Assembly: GCF_037120725.1 (NCBI RefSeq) | Contig: NZ_JBBAXC010000018.1 | Location: forward strand, 33,943 to 97,942 | Direction of reading: 5' to 3' | DNA length: 64,000 nucleotides | DNA from: Bacillus spongiae | Lineage (GTDB): Bacteria; Bacillota; Bacilli; Bacillales; Bacillaceae_K | Shown here: in pieces, positions 61,312 to 64,000 of the stretch | How positions within the stretch are numbered: position 1 is the stretch's first letter | Layout of the letters: the number at the start of each line of letters is the position of its first letter | Translations under genes and position numbers: made by a program | Notes under the pieces: generated by a model | Seen by the model: the letters and a program-made list of their open reading frames with translations, nothing else | What the model was told of the DNA's origin: nothing | Database searches by the model: none

Positions 61312-62541
61312 TCATTCAATTATTTCGAAATGCATGCCTACTTCAGGAGAAGATTTTGTTACATAAGTGAATTGATTAGATTTATATAGAATATTCCACC
61401 CTTTCGGCAGAAGTTGTCCTTTGTCCAGCACATTAATATCAAATAATACACGGTCATCCTCGATTGAAAGGAATGTCACGTAACGTTCGTCTTCTGATTC
61501 TGTTATTTTTACAGGAGGCCAATCCTTAGGAAATTGTAACCGATAACGGTAACTGTAGTTTCTATAGTATTGATTAACGAGTTCGGCCTGCAGCTGATCG
61601 TTAAGTTGATAGTATTCGTTAATGTAAGGCATAACAGCATAGGACAAATTTTCATTGCTTCCTTCTTTTTGAAGAGCGAATTCAATGATTCCATCACCAT
61701 TCGTGTCTTCACTATTTACGAAATACGTTCTAAAAATTTCATTGACCTCTAAATTTTCTGGTATAATTTTGATCAGTTTGTCATCCTCTACGCCGATAAT
61801 GAATGACTCCGAGGAGTGTGCCCCTACAGCTGTATCTAAAATCATTCCTTTTAGTAAGGGAGAGAGAGAACCGGCTATGGTATTGGTGTATGAAACATAC
61901 ATATCTAGCTCTAACTCATCTAAAACATTCGCTTCATTCTTTTTAAATTCATAAAGTCTTACCTTATGCTCTTGGTTGCGAACGAGTGTGGAAAGAATGA
62001 TTTTCCCCTTGTTATCCTGATTGAATGTTCCTGAAAAAAACGTACTATATTGAGTTTCCATTATTTTTTTTGGTTTTGACGTGGAAATCTCAAACACAAT
62101 CAGTGCTTTGTCTGAAGCATCTTCAGAGAAGGAAAATCCAATAAGAATCTCTTTTATACCGTCATCATTTACATCTGTAAATTCGACTTTATGCAGTTTT
62201 CGACCGATATCTTTCAACTTTATGATTTCTTTCCATCCATCATTTTCTTCTTTTAACACACTAGCTTCTATTTGAGAGGTTTGATCTGGCAGTCTATAAA
62301 AAACAATTAATTCCTTCGTGCCATCACTGTCTAAATCTGCTTCTAATATTTTATTTGCTTGTTTTTCTTCAATAGGTGATACCCATTCCGCCTGAGAAGG
62401 AACATATTTATTGATGGCTTCCTTAACTTTCTGTTGTTTGACGGGAAGTTCAGGAGGCTTCATTATCGATGTATTGGATTGGAATAATGAGCAACCCGTC
62501 AACATGAAAAGAAAACCGATAGAAAACAAACCCTTTTTCAA
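61312..62541 (-). CDS. Lipoprotein with FG-GAP/VCBS-like repeats, 409 aa
   Basis: A signal peptide ends in the lipobox FMLTGC (Cys17). The mature protein shows calcium-loop-like repeats of the VCBS/FG-GAP type: EADLDSDGTKELIVFY, EFTDVNDDGIKEILIGF and NSEDTNGDGIIEFAL. These are typical of beta-propeller surface proteins. It is anchored on the outer membrane face and is first in the operon with the two-component genes, 19 bp before the regulator. It could act as an accessory to the sensor kinase; this is inferred from position only. Confidence 0.85.
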   Translation of the reverse strand: MKKGLFSIGFLFMLTGCSLFQSNTSIMKPPELPVKQQKVKEAINKYVPSQAEWVSPIEEKQANKILEADLDSDGTKELIVFYRLPDQTSQIEASVLKEENDGWKEIIKLKDIGRKLHKVEFTDVNDDGIKEILIGFSFSEDASDKALIVFEISTSKPKKIMETQYSTFFSGTFNQDNKGKIILSTLVRNQEHKVRLYEFKKNEANVLDELELDMYVSYTNTIAGSLSPLLKGMILDTAVGAHSSESFIIGVEDDKLIKIIPENLEVNEIFRTYFVNSEDTNGDGIIEFALQKEGSNENLSYAVMPYINEYYQLNDQLQAELVNQYYRNYSYRYRLQFPKDWPPVKITESEDERYVTFLSIEDDRVLFDINVLDKGQLLPKGWNILYKSNQFTYVTKSSPEVGMHFEIIE

Positions 62542-62592
62542 TTGATGATCACATCCTCCCGATAGTTATCATAAGTATAGTGTAAACTCAAA

Positions 62593-62660
62593 CGACAAAA
62601 GTAACAAAAAAGTTACAAGAGTCGACAATTTTTGTAACCGAAAAGTAACCCTTTTTGTCG
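62593..62660. promoter_or_regulatory. Tandem GTAAC motifs in a divergent promoter region
   Basis: GTAAC occurs at 62601, 62634 and 62645, and inverted (GTTAC) at 62612, with 11-bp steps between neighbours. This is the usual layout for OmpR-family regulator sites. The cluster is bracketed by CGACAAAA (62593) and TTTTGTCG (to 62660). It lies between the lipoprotein-regulator-kinase operon and the deacetylase gene. Confidence 0.5.
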
Positions 62661-62709
62661 GCCTGACTCCTATTATTAGTAGTAACGAGAAGGCAGAAAG
62701 GTGATGGAC

Positions 62710-63672
62710 ATGGACAAGGACAAACAAGGAACAAGAAAGAAACGGAGCAGATCACGGTTAAGACATAATCGGATTGTCCTGGCAGGAATGATGGTACTAC
62801 TACTCATATTTTCGGTTTCATGGATTTTAGATAGTGGGGAAGCGAAGATATCGAACGGAAAAGCAGCACAAAAGGAAGAATTTACAAAGGAAAGAGTAGA
62901 TAGTGTCGTAAAAGAATCATCAACCGAGGCCACAGTTGAAAAAGATGATAATCAAACAGATCTGGAAACGAATGATGACGAAGCAAATACCAACAGAGAA
63001 GAAGATAGTATGGTTAGTAATTCGTCTGAAGATATAGAGGATACCAATGTTGAGGAACCACCGGTTATGGAGAATGAAAAGACTGTTTACATCACATTTG
63101 ATGATGGGCCTAATGAGAATACAGAAGCAATTTTAGAAATTCTTGAGCAATATGGAGCAAAAGCGACTTTTTTTATGGTGGAACCTAACATGAGAAAATA
63201 TAGCCAGGCCGTGAAAAGTATAGTAGCAGAAGGACATAGTGTCGGATTGCACGGTGTTACTCATGACGTTAATAAATTCTATCAGTCTAGTAAATCTGCT
63301 ATAAATGAAATGTTAACAGCTCAGTCTACTTTAGAATCAATCACAGGTGTCCATAGTAAGTTGATTCGTGTACCGTATGGTTCTGTTCCTAATATGAAAC
63401 CAGAATATTTTGAGGCGGTGGACAAAGAAGGCTTTAGATTGTGGGATTGGAATGTTGATAGTGAGGATTGGAAGTTTAATAGTGGGGAATATATTCAAAA
63501 TGTAATGGATCAGTTATCTTCTTTTACATCAGAAAAACAGCAAAAGGTTATTCTTTTGCATGAAAAGCAGACGACACTTGCTCACTTAGAACTATTACTT
63601 CAAAATCTTACGAAGCAAGGCTATCGTATGCGAGCATTAACAGAACAAATGAAGCCACTCACCTTTCGATAG
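62710..63672 (+). CDS. Membrane-anchored polysaccharide deacetylase, 320 aa
   Basis: A basic N-terminus (KDKQGTRKKRSRSRLRHN) precedes one membrane segment (about 19-38). A ~75-residue acidic, low-complexity linker rich in Glu, Asp and Asn follows. The NodB domain follows from about residue 123: VYITFDDGPNENTEAILEIL, GHSVGLHGVTHDVNKF, LIRVPYGSVPN and VILLHEKQT, with the Asp-Asp/His-His metal site. It probably deacetylates peptidoglycan or surface glycans. ATG 62710 is chosen for AAAGGTG spacing. Divergent orientation from the two-component operon suggests joint control through the GTAAC motifs. Confidence 0.9.
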   Translation: MDKDKQGTRKKRSRSRLRHNRIVLAGMMVLLLIFSVSWILDSGEAKISNGKAAQKEEFTKERVDSVVKESSTEATVEKDDNQTDLETNDDEANTNREEDSMVSNSSEDIEDTNVEEPPVMENEKTVYITFDDGPNENTEAILEILEQYGAKATFFMVEPNMRKYSQAVKSIVAEGHSVGLHGVTHDVNKFYQSSKSAINEMLTAQSTLESITGVHSKLIRVPYGSVPNMKPEYFEAVDKEGFRLWDWNVDSEDWKFNSGEYIQNVMDQLSSFTSEKQQKVILLHEKQTTLAHLELLLQNLTKQGYRMRALTEQMKPLTFR

Positions 63673-64000
63673 AATGACTCTTGTTCCTTCATTAATAATA
63701 TTGAACAGTGAAATCTCTTCTTTTTTGAGGGGATGTACATGGTTGTATAATGTAGAGGAAATAAACAAATCCATTGGTACTATGTGTGTAGATTCGAAAT
63801 AAAGTTGCGATGCTTATAAAAAGAGGCTGGGACAAAACCCACGTCTGAAATGAAAAAGCCGGTGGAATTTTACGACGAGTAAAATTTCACCGGCTTTGTT
63901 TATTTTTGAATTAAAATAAGGACCACTTCTGATAAAATAAAGTTACCACACAAAATCTCATCGAAAGAAGGGTCCTTATGTTTAAAAATTATATCATGAA
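63673..64000. mobile_element. Left end of an IS1182-like insertion sequence (partial)
   Basis: From about 63822 the sequence AGAGGCTGGGACAAAACCC resembles the terminal repeat of IS1182-type elements in Bacillaceae. A long hairpin follows (AAAGCCGGTG-AATTTTAC / GTAAAATTTCACCGGCTTT, 63858-63895). Then an ORF begins at ATG 63978 behind GAAAGAAGGGTCC, reading MFKNYIM, which is how IS1182 transposases commonly start. The window ends there. 63673-63821 shows nothing else. Confidence 0.55.
63978..64000 (+). CDS. Transposase N-terminus (cut by window end)
   Basis: Only MFKNYIM and part of the next codon are present. The assignment to IS1182-family transposase rests on this start, the GAGGCTGGGAC end sequence and the hairpin upstream, so it is tentative. 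Confidence 0.45.

Overview
The window comes from a low-GC Firmicute of the family Bacillaceae. The evidence is the strong AGGAGG-type ribosome binding sites, frequent GTG starts, secreted thermolysin-type proteases, a divergent citA/citR pair, a YfmL-like helicase and Bacillus-type GC-rich intergenic palindromes. The genus cannot be fixed from the sequence alone. No rRNA, tRNA or CRISPR array was seen.

Layout. 0-15 kb is an accessory region of small stress and detoxification genes: VOC proteins, AraC, PadR, MerR, GyrI-like proteins, cupin, GNAT and an MFS exporter. It carries an unusual number of broken genes and a dispersed 39-bp repeat. 15.15-16.42 kb is a block of three families of palindromic GC-rich repeats, in regular 121-bp and 152-bp periods. 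16.6-25.9 kb is a phenylacetyl-CoA (paa) degradation cluster: paaABCD, an EthD-like gene, paaF, paaG, an aldehyde dehydrogenase, paaH, paaJ and the regulator paaX. 26.3-32.6 kb holds a nitronate-monooxygenase-like enzyme, a secreted M4 protease and a three-gene ABC importer. 32.8-44.1 kb is an aromatic amino acid catabolic block: FlK-like thioesterase, phenylalanine dehydrogenase, a complete E1alpha/E1beta/E2/E3 2-oxoacid dehydrogenase, HPPD, a HisC-like aminotransferase, flavin reductase, fumarylacetoacetase family protein and homogentisate dioxygenase. 44-64 kb is mostly ordinary chromosome: tag, an orphan kinase, helicase, citA/citR, an HxlR/quinone-reductase pair, a second, multidomain M4 protease, a two-component system and a polysaccharide deacetylase. 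It ends in the start of an IS1182-like element.

How it fits together. The proposed pathway is phenylalanine to phenylpyruvate (phenylalanine dehydrogenase), then phenylpyruvate to phenylacetyl-CoA (the linked 2-oxoacid dehydrogenase complex), then ring epoxidation and beta-oxidation by the Paa enzymes. Tyrosine would go through HPPD and homogentisate to fumarate and acetoacetate. No phenylacetate-CoA ligase (paaK) is present, as expected if the CoA thioester is made directly by the dehydrogenase complex. A sequence motif, CG-N9-CGTTATA, lies at four places: before paaA, before paaX, before the ABC importer and before the thioesterase/phenylalanine dehydrogenase operon. It is my candidate PaaX operator and would tie uptake, phenylalanine oxidation and ring degradation into one regulon. 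Function assignments rest on motifs read by eye; substrate specificity and the regulon are inferences.
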